Source: Hymenobacter arizonensis (GTDB lineage: Bacteria; Bacteroidota; Bacteroidia; Cytophagales; Hymenobacteraceae). From it: a DNA stretch of 64,000 bases. The translations under genes and the position numbers were made by a program. The notes beneath the pieces are model-generated. The model searched no databases. It saw only the letters and a program-made list of their open reading frames with translations, and was not told the DNA's origin. The number at the start of each line of letters is the position of its first letter. The stretch's first letter is position 1. Below, one piece after another: positions 42,676 through 52,000 of this stretch. Where the stretch lies: contig NZ_FOXS01000005.1 of assembly GCF_900115775.1 (NCBI RefSeq), forward strand, positions 124,001 through 188,000, read 5' to 3'.

Positions 42676-43854
42676 ATGTTCGATTACCTCATCGTTGGGG
42701 CCGGTTTTGCCGGCAGCGTGCTAGCCGAGCGGCTGGCCACCCGCAGCAATAAGAAGGTCCTTGTTATCGATAAGCGCAACCACATTGCTGGTAATGCCTA
42801 CGACCACTATAACGAAGACGGCATTCTGGTGCACAAGTATGGCCCGCACATCTTCCATACCAACTCGAAGGATGTATTTGACTACCTCGGCAATTTCACC
42901 GACTGGCGCCCCTATGAGCACCATGTGTTGGCTTCTGTCGACGGCCAGATGGTGCCCATGCCCATCAACCTCGATACCATCAACAAACTTTACGGCCTGA
43001 ACCTGACCAGCTTCGAAGTGGAGCAGTTCTTCGAGTCGGTAGCCGAGAAGGTAGACGTCGTCAAAACGTCGGAAGATGTGGTGGTGAGCAAAGTCGGCCG
43101 CGAGCTTTACAACAAGTTCTTCAAGAACTACACCAACAAGCAGTGGGGCCTCGACCCTTCGCAGCTCGACAAATCGGTGACCAGCCGCGTGCCCACCCGC
43201 ACCAACCGCGACGGCCGCTACTTCACCGACACCTACCAGGCCATGCCCCTGCACGGCTACACCCGGATGTTTGAGAAGATGCTCGACCACCCGAACATCA
43301 AGGTGATGCTCAACACCGACTACCACGAGGTAATGGACTTCATTCCCTTCAAGGAGATGATTTTCACTGGCCCGGTTGACGAGTATTTCGACTTCAAATT
43401 TGGCAAGCTGCCCTACCGTTCGCTCGAGTTCAAGCACGAAACGCTGAGCAAAGAGAAGCACCTGGCCGCGCCCGTGGTGAACTACCCCAACGAGCACCCC
43501 TACACCCGCATCACGGAGTTCAAGGCCCTCACCGGCCAGGACCACCCCAAAACGGCCATCGTGTACGAGTACCCCCAAGCCGAGGGCGACCCGTACTACC
43601 CCATTCCGATGCCGGAAAACGCCGAGCTGTACAACAAGTACAAGAAACTGGCCGATGAGACGCCCAACGTGCATTTCGTAGGCCGCCTCGCTACTTACAA
43701 GTACTACAACATGGACCAGGTAGTGGCTCAGGCGCTCACGCTTTACAAGAAGCTGACGGAGCGCGAGAATGCGGCCAAGCCCGCCCGTCCGGCCATTTCG
43801 GGCAGCACGTCGTTGGTTGAAAAACTGGTGAGCCGTTCCCCCAAGCAGGAGTAG
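42676..43854 (+). CDS. glf: UDP-galactopyranose mutase
   Basis: The 392-aa flavoenzyme interconverts UDP-galactopyranose and UDP-galactofuranose in the cytoplasm and needs reduced FAD. The FAD-binding start is DYLIVGAGFAGSVLAERLA. Substrate-loop features are KYGPHIFHTNSKDVFDYL, FKNYTNKQWGLDPSQL and RVPTRTNRDGRYF, with C-terminal VHFVGRLATYKYYNMDQVV. The length is normal. It indicates that the organism makes a galactofuranose-containing glycan, probably by the glycosyltransferase upstream. Confidence 0.97.
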   Translation: MFDYLIVGAGFAGSVLAERLATRSNKKVLVIDKRNHIAGNAYDHYNEDGILVHKYGPHIFHTNSKDVFDYLGNFTDWRPYEHHVLASVDGQMVPMPINLDTINKLYGLNLTSFEVEQFFESVAEKVDVVKTSEDVVVSKVGRELYNKFFKNYTNKQWGLDPSQLDKSVTSRVPTRTNRDGRYFTDTYQAMPLHGYTRMFEKMLDHPNIKVMLNTDYHEVMDFIPFKEMIFTGPVDEYFDFKFGKLPYRSLEFKHETLSKEKHLAAPVVNYPNEHPYTRITEFKALTGQDHPKTAIVYEYPQAEGDPYYPIPMPENAELYNKYKKLADETPNVHFVGRLATYKYYNMDQVVAQALTLYKKLTERENAAKPARPAISGSTSLVEKLVSRSPKQE

Positions 43855-43878
43855 TAAAAACTCCTCGCACAATCTCAG

Positions 43879-43918
43879 ACTGCCACCTCACGCGCAAGCA
43901 TTGGGGTGGCAGTTTGAT
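43879..43918 (+). terminator. Terminator-like hairpin after glf
   Basis: A 9-bp stem ACTGCCACC/GGTGGCAGT (43879-43887 with 43905-43913) is followed by TTGATTT, a weak T tract. It may separate glf from the GH1/RmlD modules or only dampen readthrough. Confidence 0.5.
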
Positions 43919-43978
43919 TTAAGTCCGGACCAAGCTGAGCGTTGGCCGGGCAATTATCCTCCCTACATATTCTTTCAA

Positions 43979-45343
43979 ATGAATCCATTAGAAATCTGGG
44001 GTGGCATTGAATGCAGTCAATGCCGCGTCGGGGAAGGCTACTATAACCAGCTCTCCCGCAACGGACACTGGGAGCGAATCAGCGACCTCGACGCCATTGC
44101 CGACCTTGGCATCAAAACCTTGCGTTATCCACTGCTTTGGGAGCATACTGCCCCCGACAGCCCCGATGCCAGCGACTGGGCCTGGCCCGACGAACGCCTG
44201 CCGCGGCTGCGTGAGTTGGGCATCAATCCCATTATTGGCCTGACGCACCACGGCAGCGGCCCCCGCTACACGGCCCTGCACGAAGACAACTTCGCCCCCG
44301 GCCTGGCCCGACATGCGGCCAACGTGGCCGCACGCTACCCTTGGCTCACCCACTTCACCCCCGTGAATGAGCCGCTGACCACTGCCCGCTTCAGTTGCCT
44401 CTATGGGCACTGGTACCCGCACACCACTTGTCACCGCACCTTCGTGCGGGCCCTGCTCAACCAGCTGGAGGCCACGCGGCTTTCGATGAAGGCCATCCGC
44501 GAAATCATCCCGCACGCCAAGCTGGTGCAAACCGAAGACTTGGGCCAGGCGCACAGCACGCCCGCGCTGCGCGCCCGGGCTGAGTTTGAAAACCACCGCC
44601 GCTGGCTCAGTCTCGACCTGCTGTGCGGCCGCGTGACAGCTGCGCATCCGCTGTGGGGCTACCTCACGGAGCACGGTGCAACCGAAGCCGAGCTGCAGAG
44701 CTGGGTCGACAATCCTTGCCCGCCCTGCGTGTTGGGCATTAATCATTACCTCAGCAGCGAGCGGTTTCTGGACGAGGCCATGGAACACTACCCCGCGCGC
44801 ACCGTCACTGTCAACGACGGCCTGACCTACTCCGACACCGAAGCCATCAACGTGGGCGGGGTAGAAACAGTGGGCATCGCCAACCTGCTGCTGCAAACCT
44901 GGCAGCGCTACCGCCTGCCCATCGCCGTGACCGAAGCCCACCTCAACGGCACCCGCGACGAGCAAGTGCGCTGGCTGCACCACGTGTGGGAGGCGGCGCA
45001 GGAAGCCCGCCAGCTTGGTGCCGATGTGTGCGCTGTCACGGTCTGGTCGATACTGGGCAGCTATGACTGGAATAAGCTCCTGACCTGCAATGTGGGCTAT
45101 TACGAGCCCGGCCCCTTTGACGTGCGCAGCGGCCAGCTCCGGCCCACGCTGCTGGCCAAGCTGGTGCGCACGCTGGCGCAAGGCAAAAGATTCCGCCATC
45201 CGGTGATGCAAACTCCCGGCTGGTGGCTGCGGCCCCAACGCGTGCTCTACCGCCCGCACTTGGCCGAAACCAGGAGCATGTACGAAGAAAATCAGCGCAA
45301 TCAGGCCGAGTCCTCACTACATAAACTAGACCATGCAGCTTAA
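43979..45343 (+). CDS. GH1-like protein, module A
   Basis: The 454-aa cytoplasmic protein (no signal peptide) looks like a family 1 glycoside hydrolase barrel. Both catalytic Glu positions are kept: acid/base Glu131 in FTPVNEPLTTARF and nucleophile Glu319 in IAVTEAHLNGT. Other landmarks are the start LEIWGGIECSQCRVG and THHGSGPRYTALHEDNF. The sequence is far from normal beta-glucosidases. It is part of a two-gene module with an RmlD-like reductase (11-nt overlap); in other bacteria similar domains occur joined in one protein. The module follows glf, so it probably acts on a sugar or glycoconjugate in the cell. A near-identical module B follows at 46326. Confidence 0.85.
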   Translation: MNPLEIWGGIECSQCRVGEGYYNQLSRNGHWERISDLDAIADLGIKTLRYPLLWEHTAPDSPDASDWAWPDERLPRLRELGINPIIGLTHHGSGPRYTALHEDNFAPGLARHAANVAARYPWLTHFTPVNEPLTTARFSCLYGHWYPHTTCHRTFVRALLNQLEATRLSMKAIREIIPHAKLVQTEDLGQAHSTPALRARAEFENHRRWLSLDLLCGRVTAAHPLWGYLTEHGATEAELQSWVDNPCPPCVLGINHYLSSERFLDEAMEHYPARTVTVNDGLTYSDTEAINVGGVETVGIANLLLQTWQRYRLPIAVTEAHLNGTRDEQVRWLHHVWEAAQEARQLGADVCAVTVWSILGSYDWNKLLTCNVGYYEPGPFDVRSGQLRPTLLAKLVRTLAQGKRFRHPVMQTPGWWLRPQRVLYRPHLAETRSMYEENQRNQAESSLHKLDHAA

Positions 45344-46223
45344 GCCTGATAGCGGAACCCAGCCGGTGCCCCTGCTCATTGCGGGGGCACACGGCACGCT
45401 GGGCCAGGCCCTGAGCCGCCTGTGTGGCGTGCGTGGCCTGCCCGCCGTAGCCCTGAGCCGCGCCGACATGGACATTGCCGACCCGGAATCTGTAGCCAGA
45501 GCCCTTGACAAATACCGCCCCTGGGCCGTGGTGAACGCGGCCGGTTACGTGCGCGTCGACGAGGCGGAAACGGACGAGGAACGGTGCTTTCGCGAAAACG
45601 CCACCGGCCCGGCCGTCCTCGCCGCAGCCTGTGCCGAACGCGAGTTACCATTTCTGACCTTCTCTTCGGATTTGGTGTTTGATGGGCAGCAGGACGAGCC
45701 CTACACCGAGTCGTCGGTGCCCAACCCGCTCAACGTGTACGGCCGCAGCAAGCTGGCCGGCGAGCAAGCCGTGCTGGCAGCGTACCCGGCGGCGCTGGTG
45801 GTTCGCGCCAGCGCGTTCTTCAGTGCCTGGGACAAGTTCAACTTTGTGCATTTTGTCCTCGAAGCGGCCCGCCACAACCAGCCCTTCGAGGCAGCTGACG
45901 ACGTACGCATCTCGCCAAGCTACGTGCCCGATTTGGTTAACGGCGCGCTCGACCTGCTGCTCGACGAGGCCAGCGGCATCTGGCACCTGGCCAACCTTGG
46001 TGCCTGCACCTGGGCCGAGCTAGCTCACATGGCCGCCCGCAAGGCGGGGTTCTCAGAAGAATTCATTATTGCGCGTCCCACCGCCGAGCTAGGATTGCCG
46101 GCGCTACGGCCCCGCCAAAGCGTGTTAATGAGTGAGAAAGGCATGATACAGCCCAGTATTGATGATGCCTTGGAACGGTGCCTGGCTGAGCTAGGCATAG
46201 CAGTAGTACCAGTATCAGTTTAG
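45333..46223 (+). CDS. RmlD-like NAD(P)-dependent sugar-nucleotide reductase, module A
   Basis: The 296-aa short-chain dehydrogenase/reductase resembles dTDP-4-dehydrorhamnose reductase. The nucleotide-binding loop IAGAHGTLGQAL is at residues 17-27, the catalytic Ser region TFSSDLVFDG at about 109-118 and the YxxxK pair Tyr136/Lys140 (NVYGRSK). A true dTDP-rhamnose pathway would need rmlA, rmlB and rmlC, none of which is near, so the substrate may differ. The start overlaps the GH1-like gene by 11 nt; the ATG lies in its penultimate codons, so translation is coupled. Confidence 0.85.
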   Translation: MQLKPDSGTQPVPLLIAGAHGTLGQALSRLCGVRGLPAVALSRADMDIADPESVARALDKYRPWAVVNAAGYVRVDEAETDEERCFRENATGPAVLAAACAERELPFLTFSSDLVFDGQQDEPYTESSVPNPLNVYGRSKLAGEQAVLAAYPAALVVRASAFFSAWDKFNFVHFVLEAARHNQPFEAADDVRISPSYVPDLVNGALDLLLDEASGIWHLANLGACTWAELAHMAARKAGFSEEFIIARPTAELGLPALRPRQSVLMSEKGMIQPSIDDALERCLAELGIAVVPVSV

Positions 46224-46270
46224 CCAAAAGCTCCAATGTGCTCGTATTGAAGATAACCGCATGATTTAAA

Positions 46271-46307
46271 GCCCCGCCCCAGCTGGATGCTGGGCGGGGC
46301 ATTTGTT
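46271..46307 (+). terminator. Weak terminator between modules A and B
   Basis: A 9-bp GC stem (GCCCCGCCC with its complement, 46271-46279 and 46292-46300) is followed by ATTTGTTCC. It could end module A transcripts or tune the expression of module B. Confidence 0.55.
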
Positions 46308-46325
46308 CCACCGACTACCAACGCT

Positions 46326-47711
46326 ATGAACCAACTAGATATCTGGGGCGGCATCGAATGCAGCCACTGCCGCGTGGGGGATACATATTCTGACCAACTC
46401 ACCCGTAACGGCCATTGGCATCGCCTAGATGACCTGGACGCACTGGCCGACCTCGGCCTGAAAACCCTGCGCTACCCACTCCTTTGGGAGCATACCTGCC
46501 CCGATAATCCGGACACTTGCGACTGGGCCTGGCCCGACATCCGGCTGCCGCGCCTGCGCGAGCTTGGTATCAACCCCATTATCGGCCTGGTGCACCACGG
46601 CAGCGGCCCCCGCTACACCGCCCTGCACGAAGACAACTTTGCCACCGGCTTGGCCCAGCACGCGGCCAGAGTGGCCGAACGCTACCCCTGGCTCACGCAC
46701 TTCACTCCCGTGAACGAGCCGCTGACCACCGCCCGCTTCAGCGCCCTCTACGGGCACTGGTACCCGCACACCGCCGACGACCGCACCTTCGTCCGCGCCC
46801 TGCTCAACCAGCTCGAAGCCACGCGGCTCTCCATGCAGGCCATCCGGGAAATCATCCCGCACGCCAAGCTGGTGCAAACCGAAGACCTGGCTCAAATTCA
46901 CAGCACCCCGGCCATGCGTTACCAGGCCGACTTTGAAAATACCCGCCGTTGGCTCAGTTTTGATATTCTATGCGGTAAAGTTTCCCCTGCGCACGCTTTC
47001 TGGAAATACCTGCGCCAACACGGCGCCAGCGAAGCCGAACTCCAAAGCTGGGTCGACAACCCTTGCCCGCCCGATGTGATGGGCCTAAACTACTACCTCA
47101 CCAGCGAGCGATTCCTCGACGAAGCCGCCGACAACTACTGGCCTTGCCACCGCGCCAGCAATCACCGCCAGCACTACGCCGACGTGGAAGCCGTGCGCGT
47201 GGGCACCCTGAAAATGGCCGGGGTGTGCAGCCTCCTCATGCAGGCTTGGCAGCGCTATAAGTTGCCCGTCAGCATCACCGAGGCCCACCTCAACTGCACC
47301 CGCGAGGAGCAGGTGCGCTGGCTGCACTATGTGTGGGACGAGGCCAACGCCGCCCGGGCTCAAGGCGCCGACGTACGCGCCGTCACGGTTTGGTCGCTGT
47401 TCGGCACCTTCGACTGGGACAGCCTGCTCACCCGCAACGTGGACAGCTACGAAACCGGCGTGTTCGACGTGCGCAGCGGGCAGCTTCGCCCCACCATGCT
47501 GGCCAAGCTGGTGCGCCACCTCGCCCACGGCCAGAAGTTCGAGCACCCCATAATGCAGAGCCTTGGCTGGTGGCAGCGCCCCAGCCGCGTGCAGTTCCAG
47601 CCCAGCACCGCGCCGGCTCAACCCCGCGTACTCAACGCCGTAAAAACACGCGAGAAGGCAACGTATGCCTCCCGCCACGACGAATCTGAAAACCTCGAAT
47701 ATGCGGCCTGA
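46326..47711 (+). CDS. GH1-like protein, module B
   Basis: The 461-aa paralogue aligns to the module A protein from end to end with almost no gaps. It starts LDIWGGIECSHCRVG and has acid/base Glu131 (FTPVNEPLTTARF) and nucleophile Glu319 (VSITEAHLNCT) at the same residue numbers. The parts that differ most are residues 270-300 (a short region beyond FLDEA) and the C-terminal tail, where substrate choice might change. It overlaps the second RmlD-like gene by 11 nt. Likely a tandem duplicate that has since diverged rather than a recent copy. Confidence 0.85.
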   Translation: MNQLDIWGGIECSHCRVGDTYSDQLTRNGHWHRLDDLDALADLGLKTLRYPLLWEHTCPDNPDTCDWAWPDIRLPRLRELGINPIIGLVHHGSGPRYTALHEDNFATGLAQHAARVAERYPWLTHFTPVNEPLTTARFSALYGHWYPHTADDRTFVRALLNQLEATRLSMQAIREIIPHAKLVQTEDLAQIHSTPAMRYQADFENTRRWLSFDILCGKVSPAHAFWKYLRQHGASEAELQSWVDNPCPPDVMGLNYYLTSERFLDEAADNYWPCHRASNHRQHYADVEAVRVGTLKMAGVCSLLMQAWQRYKLPVSITEAHLNCTREEQVRWLHYVWDEANAARAQGADVRAVTVWSLFGTFDWDSLLTRNVDSYETGVFDVRSGQLRPTMLAKLVRHLAHGQKFEHPIMQSLGWWQRPSRVQFQPSTAPAQPRVLNAVKTREKATYASRHDESENLEYAA

Positions 47712-48597
47712 TTTTGTGCCTGACCACGTCCCCGAGCGTGCCATTCGGCCCCTACTCATAGCCGGGGCCCACGGCACGCTCGGGCGAGCGGTGGAGCGCA
47801 TCTGCCACACCCGGGGCCTGGTAACCGTGGCCCTGGGCCGGGCCGAGCTTGACGTAACCAGCCCCGTATCGGCAGAAAAAGTTTTGGATGCCGTGCGCCC
47901 CTGGGCCGTGGTGAACACCGCCGGCTACGTGCGCGTCGACGCCGCCGAAGCCGACGCTGGCTTGTGCTTTAGCGAAAACGCCACCGGCCCCTCGGTGCTG
48001 GCCACGGCCTGTGCCGCCCGCAACCTGCCCTTCCTCACCTTTTCTTCCGATTTGGTGTTCGATGGCGAGCAGGATGACCCCTACACCGAGTCATCAAAAC
48101 CTAACCCGCTGAACGTGTACGGCCGCAGCAAGCTGGCCGCCGAGCAGCGCGTGCTGGCCGTGCACCCCCAGGCCTTAGTGGTGCGCACCAGTGCCTTTTT
48201 CAGCAGCTGGGACGAATATAATTTTGTGCATTTTGCCGTGCAGGCTGCCCGCCGCGGCGAGCAGTTCGAAGCAGCCGACGACGTGCGCATCTCGCCCACC
48301 TTCGTGCCCGATTTAGTAAATACTTCCCTGGACTTGCTGCTAGACGATGCCGCTGGCATTTGGCACGTCACTAACCACGGTTCCTGCACCTGGGCCGAGC
48401 TGGCTCGCATGGCCATTGAGCGCGCCGGGCTTTCGCCGGATTTGGTAGTGCCTCGCCCTATGGCTCACTTCGACCTGCCCGCTGCCCGCCCCCGTCAAAG
48501 CGTGCTGGTGAGTGAGAAAGGCATAGTGCTGCACACCCTGGAGCATGCCCTGGACCGTTGCGTGCGGGAAATGGAGCACCATCCGATAGGGGTTTAG
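47701..48597 (+). CDS. RmlD-like NAD(P)-dependent sugar-nucleotide reductase, module B
   Basis: The protein of about 298 aa is paralogous to the module A reductase. It shows IAGAHGTLGRAV, TFSSDLVFDGEQDDPYTESS and NVYGRSKLAAEQ. An ATG at 47701 gives the same 11-nt stop/start overlap pattern (ATGCnGCnTnA) as in module A, which decides the start over an earlier ATG at 47665. The last segment (SVLVSEKGIVLHTLEHALDR) also matches module A. Same caveat on substrate as for module A. Confidence 0.85.
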   Translation: MRPDFVPDHVPERAIRPLLIAGAHGTLGRAVERICHTRGLVTVALGRAELDVTSPVSAEKVLDAVRPWAVVNTAGYVRVDAAEADAGLCFSENATGPSVLATACAARNLPFLTFSSDLVFDGEQDDPYTESSKPNPLNVYGRSKLAAEQRVLAVHPQALVVRTSAFFSSWDEYNFVHFAVQAARRGEQFEAADDVRISPTFVPDLVNTSLDLLLDDAAGIWHVTNHGSCTWAELARMAIERAGLSPDLVVPRPMAHFDLPAARPRQSVLVSEKGIVLHTLEHALDRCVREMEHHPIGV

Positions 48598-48630
48598 CTG
48601 GTGGGATGGTAGATGTGAGCTTGCGTCTGT

Positions 48631-48795
48631 CATTGCGAGCGCAGCGCGGCAATCCGTCCTAGTCTCAGCGACCAGCCTAATAATGTGAAAAGCCCCGGTT
48701 CTGCTTTCATTTGGGGCTTTTCGCATAAAAAAGCTTTGTCATACCCCAAGGCTTTTCACCTTGAGAGGACGGATTGCCGCGCTGCGCTCGCAATG
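48631..48795. repeat. Exact 30-bp inverted repeat around a terminator (family D)
   Basis: 48631-48660 (starting CATTGCGAGCGCAGCGCGGC) and 48766-48795 are exact reverse complements. They bracket a hairpin at 48687-48722. The layout, a REP-like unit on either side of a terminator, is the same as that of family B at 23489. Confidence 0.88.
48687..48724. terminator. Terminator inside the family D inverted repeat
   Basis: The stem GAAAAGCCCC/GGGGCTTTTC (48687-48696 with 48713-48722) lies 89 nt after the module B reductase stop. T and A runs flank it, so it can act on both strands. Confidence 0.7.
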
Positions 48796-48813
48796 AAAAA
48801 TAGCGCCGTCAGG

Positions 48814-48866
48814 TTCCCCTCTCTGCGGGGAGGGGTCGTGCCCGGTAGGGCTAGGGGTGAGGTTGG
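48814..48866. repeat. Intergenic palindromic repeat, family A (third copy)
   Basis: TCCCCTCTCTGCGGGGAGGG is followed by GGGGTCGTGCCCGGTAGGG and AGGGGTGAGG, the same order as at 1470-1519 in one orientation. Confidence 0.65.
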
Positions 48867-48968
48867 ACGGCCGTGCGAACCACAACGCCAACTACACTGT
48901 TACACCTTTTGCGCTTCTGCCAAGGTGTCGTAAAATTTGTTTTGGGACGGTTTTAGCGGAAGGCTCCG

Positions 48969-48976
48969 TAAATTTG
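48969..48976 (+). promoter_or_regulatory. Candidate -7 element of secA
   Basis: TAAATTTG matches TAnnTTTG exactly and lies 37 nt before the ATG. Confidence 0.45.
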
Positions 48977-49013
48977 GGGTGCGCCCCGGCGCTATTCGCT
49001 AAACTACTTCCTG

Positions 49014-52000
49014 ATGTTTGAATTCCTAGGCAAGACCGTCGCCAAAATATTTGGCTCCAAGTCGGAGCGCGATTTGAAAGATATCGTGCCCTACGTGGCG
49101 CTGATTAATGCCGAATATGCCAAACTGGCCGGCCTGACCGACGACCAGCTCCGCGAGCAGACGCAAAATGTCCGTGCGCGCATTGATGAGCGCCTTGCGG
49201 GCCTCGATGGCCAGATTGCCGGCTTGCATCAGCAAATTGAGAACCAGCCCCAGCTCGACGTAGCTCAGAAAGAGGTGCTGTTCGAGCAGATTGACGCGCT
49301 GGAAAAGCAGCGCAACAAAGACCTTGAAGCCGTGCTGCTCGAGGTGCTGCCTCAAACCTTCGCCATCGTGAAGGAAACTGCCCGCCGCTACAAGGAAAAC
49401 GGTCAGCTGGTAGTGACCGCCAACGACCGCGACCGCGAGTATGCCGCCACGCACGCTAACTGCGTCATCCAGGGCGACCAAGCCACCTGGAGCAACAAGT
49501 GGCTGGCCGCCGGCGCCGAAATCGTTTGGGACATGGTGCACTACGACGTGCAGCTAATCGGCGGCGTGGTACTGCACCAGGGTAAAATCGCCGAAATGGC
49601 GACCGGCGAAGGCAAAACGCTGGTTTCGACCCTGCCGTCGTTCCTGAATGCGTTGTCCAAACGCGGCGTGCACTTGGTAACCGTCAACGACTACCTGGCC
49701 AAGCGTGACTCCGAATGGAACGCGCCGCTGTTCGAGTTCCACGGTATCACCGTGGACTGCATCGATAAGCACCAGCCCAACACGCCCGAGCGCCGCAAAG
49801 CCTACCAGGCCGACATCACCTACGGCACCAACAACGAATTCGGCTTCGACTACCTGCGCGACAACATGGCGCGCGACCCCGAGGAACTGGTGCAGCGCAA
49901 GCACCACTACGCCATGGTCGACGAAGTGGACTCCGTGCTGATTGACGATGCGCGGACGCCGCTCATTATCTCCGGCCCGGTCCCCCGCGGCGACGTGCAC
50001 GAGTTCTACCAGCTCAAGCCGCGCATCCAGCGCCTGGTCGATGAGCAGAAAAAAGTGGTGCAGAACTACCTCGTGCAGGCCCGCAAGCTCATCGCCGAAG
50101 GCAAAACCGGCGTTGAAGAAGGCGACAAAAACGGCGAAGGGGGCCTGATGCTGTTCCGCGCCCACCGCGGACTGCCCAAGAGCAAGCCGCTCATCAAGTT
50201 CTTGTCGGAGCCCGGTATCCGGGCGGTGCTGCAAGCCACCGAGAACCACTATCTGGCCGACAACTCGCGCCAGATGCCCAAAGCCGACGAGCCGCTGTTT
50301 TTCACCATCGACGAGAAGAACAACCAGATTGAGCTGACCGAAAAAGGCATTGACCTGATTACGGCCCAGGGCGAAGACCCCAAGCTGTTCATCATGCCCG
50401 ACATCGGCATGGCGGTGGCCGACATTGAGAAAAACGCCACGCTTTCGGCCGAAGAGAAGCTGCATCAGAAGGAAAAGCTGATGAGCGACTACAACGAGAA
50501 GAGCGAGCGGGTGCACACCGTGAACCAGCTGCTGAAGGCCTACACACTGTTTGAGAAGGACGACCAGTACATCCTGACCGACGACGGCAAGGTGAAAATC
50601 GTGGACGAGCAGACCGGCCGCGTCATGGAAGGCCGCCGCTACTCCGACGGCCTGCACCAAGCCATCGAGGCCAAGGAAAACGTGCGCGTGGAAGACGCCA
50701 CCCAGACCTACGCCACGGTGACGCTGCAGAACTACTTCCGCATGTACCACAAGCTGGCCGGAATGACCGGCACAGCCGAAACCGAAGCCGGCGAGTTCTG
50801 GGAAATCTACAAGCTCGACGTGGTGGTGATTCCCACCAACCGGGTGATTTCGCGCAAGGACTCCGACGACCAAGTGTACAAAACGGTGCGCGAGAAATAC
50901 AACGCCGTGGCCCTGGAAATCCAGAAGCTGGTGGAAGCCGGCCGCCCCGTGCTGGTGGGCACCACGTCGGTGGAAATCTCCGAATTGATGTCGCGCATGC
51001 TGAAACTGCGCGGCATTCCGCACCAGGTACTGAACGCTAAGCAAAACCAGCGCGAGGCCGAAATTGTGGCCGCCGCTGGTTTCCCCGGCACCGTAACCAT
51101 TGCCACCAACATGGCCGGCCGTGGTACCGACATCAAGCTGCGCGAAACGTCGAAAGAGTCGGGCGGTCTGGCCATTATTGGTACGGAGCGCCACGAATCA
51201 CGCCGCGTCGACCGCCAGCTGCGGGGCCGTGCCGGCCGCCAGGGCGACCCGGGCACGTCGCAGTTCTTCGTGTCGCTTGAGGACAACCTGATGCGCCTGT
51301 TTGGCTCCGACCGGATTGCGAAGCTGATGGACCGCATGGGCATGGAAGAGGGCGAGGTGATTCAGCACTCGATGATTACCAACTCCATTGAGCGCGCCCA
51401 GAAGAAGGTAGAGGAAAACAACTTCGGCACGCGCAAGCGCCTGCTGGAGTACGACGACGTGATGAATGCCCAGCGCGAAGTGGTGTACAAGCGCCGCCGC
51501 AACGCCCTGCACGGCGACCGCATGGAAGTCGACATCCTCAACATGATTTACGACGTGAGCGAGGACATCGCCGCCGGTCACAAAATCACGGGCGATTTCG
51601 AGGACTTCAAGCTAGCCATCATCAAGGTATTCGGCTACGATACCTACCTCACCGCGCAGGAACTCAACAGCCTGCAGCTGCCGCAACTCACCCAGAAGCT
51701 CTACGAAGAAGCCCTCGGCTACTTCCAGAGCAAGAACGAGCACATCGCCACCAACGCCCTGCCGCTGGTGAACGACTTGCTGAACAACGGCTCGCCTTAC
51801 GAGAACATCGCCGTGCCCTTCACCGACGGCAAGAAGCAGGTGCAAGCCATTGCCAACCTGAAGCGCGCCCAGGCCACCGGCGGCCACGACATCCTCCGTC
51901 AGATGGAGAAGGTGGTGGTGCTAAGCGTGATTGACACGGCCTGGACCCAGCACCTGCGCCAGATGGACGACCTCAAGCAGGTAGTGCAAAACGCGGTGTA

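Larger units (their letters stand above)
48598..49013. other. Intergenic region before secA: inverted repeats, terminator and repeats
   Basis: There is no gene. It contains an exact 30-bp inverted repeat enclosing a hairpin terminator, a family A repeat copy and the secA promoter candidate. Confidence 0.7.

Noticed and set aside
42721..45259. Open frames opposite glf and the first GH1-like gene
   Set aside because: They are low-complexity, motif-free and overlap well-identified genes over their whole length.
43979..47711. Secreted beta-glucosidases for sugar use
   Set aside because: There are no signal peptides, no SusC/SusD or transporter genes and the proteins are coupled to sugar-nucleotide reductases.
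45333..48597. dTDP-rhamnose biosynthesis operon
   Set aside because: RmlA, RmlB and RmlC are not present; two RmlD-like genes paired with GH1-like genes do not make this pathway.
49554..51194. Long open frame on the minus strand opposite secA
   Set aside because: SecA motifs on the plus strand are unmistakable; the antisense frame has no family features.
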